Below, in pieces: positions 24,766-25,574 of a stretch of 25,574 bases of DNA; within the stretch, counting starts at the first letter, position 1, and every line of letters begins with the position of its first letter. Under the pieces are notes generated by a model. The model was given only the letters and a program-made list of their open reading frames with translations. It was not told the origin of the DNA and searched no databases. The position numbers and the translations under genes are program-made. The DNA is taken from positions 1 through 25,574 of the forward strand of contig CAUEFX010000069.1 in assembly GCA_958477465.1 (NCBI GenBank). Reading direction: 5' to 3'. Source of the stretch: an uncultured Bacteroides sp. Lineage in GTDB: Bacteria > Bacteroidota > Bacteroidia > Bacteroidales > Bacteroidaceae.

Positions 24766-25574
24766 TTATTCTTCGATAGCGGCAATACCCGGAAGAACTT
24801 TTCCTTCGATAGCTTCAAGCAGTGCGCCACCACCGGTAGAAACGTATGATACGCCGTTAGCCAATCCGAACTTGTTGACACAAGCTACAGAGTCGCCACC
24901 ACCTACGAGTGAGAAAGCGCCGTTCTTGGTTGCTTCAACGATAGCTTCGCCTACTGTGCGTGAACCGTGAGTGAAGTTTTCGAATTCGAATACTCCTGTA
25001 GGACCATTCCAAAGGATTGTCTTGGAGTTCTTGATAACTTCTGCGAAAATCTCTTCTGATTTCGGACCGATGTCAAGACCTTCCCATCCGTCAGGAATTT
25101 CATTTACAGCACAGAACTTCGTGTTGGCATCGTTAGAGAAGGAGTCTGCAATTTTGGCATCGACAGCCAATACCAGGTTAACACCTTTCTCTTTTGCTTT
25201 TTTCATCAGGTCCAAAGCCAGATCCAATTTGTCATCTTCTACGATAGACAAACCGATTTGACCGCCTTGAGCCTTTGTAAACGTATAAGTCATACCACCG
25301 GTGATAATCAGGTTATCAACCTTGTTCAGCAGGTTCTCGATAATTTCGATTTTGGAAGAAACCTTTGAACCACCCATGATGGCAGTAAACGGACGTTGGA
25401 TGTCATTCAAAACCTTATCAACGGCTTTTACCTCTTTTTCCATCAGGTAACCGAACATCTTATGGTCTTTATCGAAATATTTGGCAATCAAAGCCGTAGA
25501 AGCATGTGCACGGTGAGCTGTACCGAATGCATCGTTTACATAGCAGTCAGCGTAAGAAGCCAATTTCTTGGTGA
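24766..25574 (-). CDS. pgk: Phosphoglycerate kinase, N-terminus cut by window edge
   Basis: The visible 268 residues are the C-terminal two thirds of phosphoglycerate kinase, the glycolytic enzyme that makes ATP from 1,3-bisphosphoglycerate. They begin in the N-domain at ASYADCYVNDAFGTAHRAHA (substrate-binding His/Arg region). The nucleotide domain shows FTAIMGGSKVSSKIEIIENL, TILWNGPTGVFEFENF, SLVGGGDSVACVNKF and the C-terminal SYVSTGGGALLEAIEG. All the family's usual motifs in this part are intact. The frame continues to the last base, so the gene is cut only by the window; the start lies beyond 25574. It is the outermost gene here, with a hairpin terminator 66 bp downstream. Confidence 0.98.
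   Translation of the reverse strand, partial: TKKLASYADCYVNDAFGTAHRAHASTALIAKYFDKDHKMFGYLMEKEVKAVDKVLNDIQRPFTAIMGGSKVSSKIEIIENLLNKVDNLIITGGMTYTFTKAQGGQIGLSIVEDDKLDLALDLMKKAKEKGVNLVLAVDAKIADSFSNDANTKFCAVNEIPDGWEGLDIGPKSEEIFAEVIKNSKTILWNGPTGVFEFENFTHGSRTVGEAIVEATKNGAFSLVGGGDSVACVNKFGLANGVSYVSTGGGALLEAIEGKVLPGIAAIEE

Overview
The window looks like chromosomal DNA of a gut Bacteroides species (Bacteroidales). The signs are a SusC/SusD pair, several matches to the Bacteroides -7 promoter element TAnnTTTG, mostly A-rich leaders without Shine-Dalgarno sites, many Gln-ended signal peptides (...AQ/...SQ), a Bacteroidetes-type RHS/YD protein, and the DUF2520-KdsC-Maf gene order. No tRNA, rRNA, CRISPR array or transposase gene was seen.

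Layout. (1) 1-2946, minus strand: an exported 924-residue RHS/YD protein followed by a small secreted protein cut by the window edge. (2) 2947-3917: a 970-bp AT-rich gap with an array of tight palindromes and the promoter of the next operon. (3) 3918-9150, plus strand: a SusC/SusD outer-membrane uptake pair with no regulator or degradative enzyme beside it. (4) 9358-10338, minus: a multi-pass membrane protein of unknown role. (5) 10439-17694, minus: a compact six-gene operon whose products all carry export signals. In transcription order they are a CsgG-like protein with a FlgT-C-like tail, a two-domain FlgT-like (possibly DUF6175) protein, a large multidomain LPP20-like protein, an LPP20-like lipoprotein, another LPP20-like protein, and a transglutaminase-like protein with a visible Cys-His-Asp triad. 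(6) 17695-18575: a control region. (7) 18576-21434, plus: nitroreductase, small membrane protein, DUF2520 Rossmann protein, KdsC-type phosphatase and Maf pyrophosphatase, tightly packed. (8) 21760-22005, minus: a small RRM protein. (9) 22317-24521, minus: a cytoplasmic TPR protein. (10) 24766-25574, minus: the C-terminal two thirds of phosphoglycerate kinase.

The main discovery candidate is in region 6. A perfect 30-bp inverted repeat (17867-17896 and 18076-18105) brackets 179 bp. Each arm contains AAACGTTCGT, which fits ARACGTWCGT, the core I recall for the Mpi-type invertible promoters of B. fragilis capsule loci. The enclosed segment holds one good Bacteroides promoter (TTTTG-N19-TACATTTG) pointing right, away from the envelope operon. 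I read this as a phase-variable promoter switch: in the orientation given the six-gene operon would be OFF, and inversion would turn the promoter toward it. An array of T-rich dyads to the right (18311-18413) could stop the outward transcript before it reaches the nitroreductase operon.

Taken together, the operon looks like a FlgT-type architecture (LPP20-like FlgT-N, CsgG-like FlgT-M, SH3-like FlgT-C) spread over several exported proteins in an organism with no flagellum genes here, under a likely DNA-inversion switch. What it builds cannot be told from the sequence.
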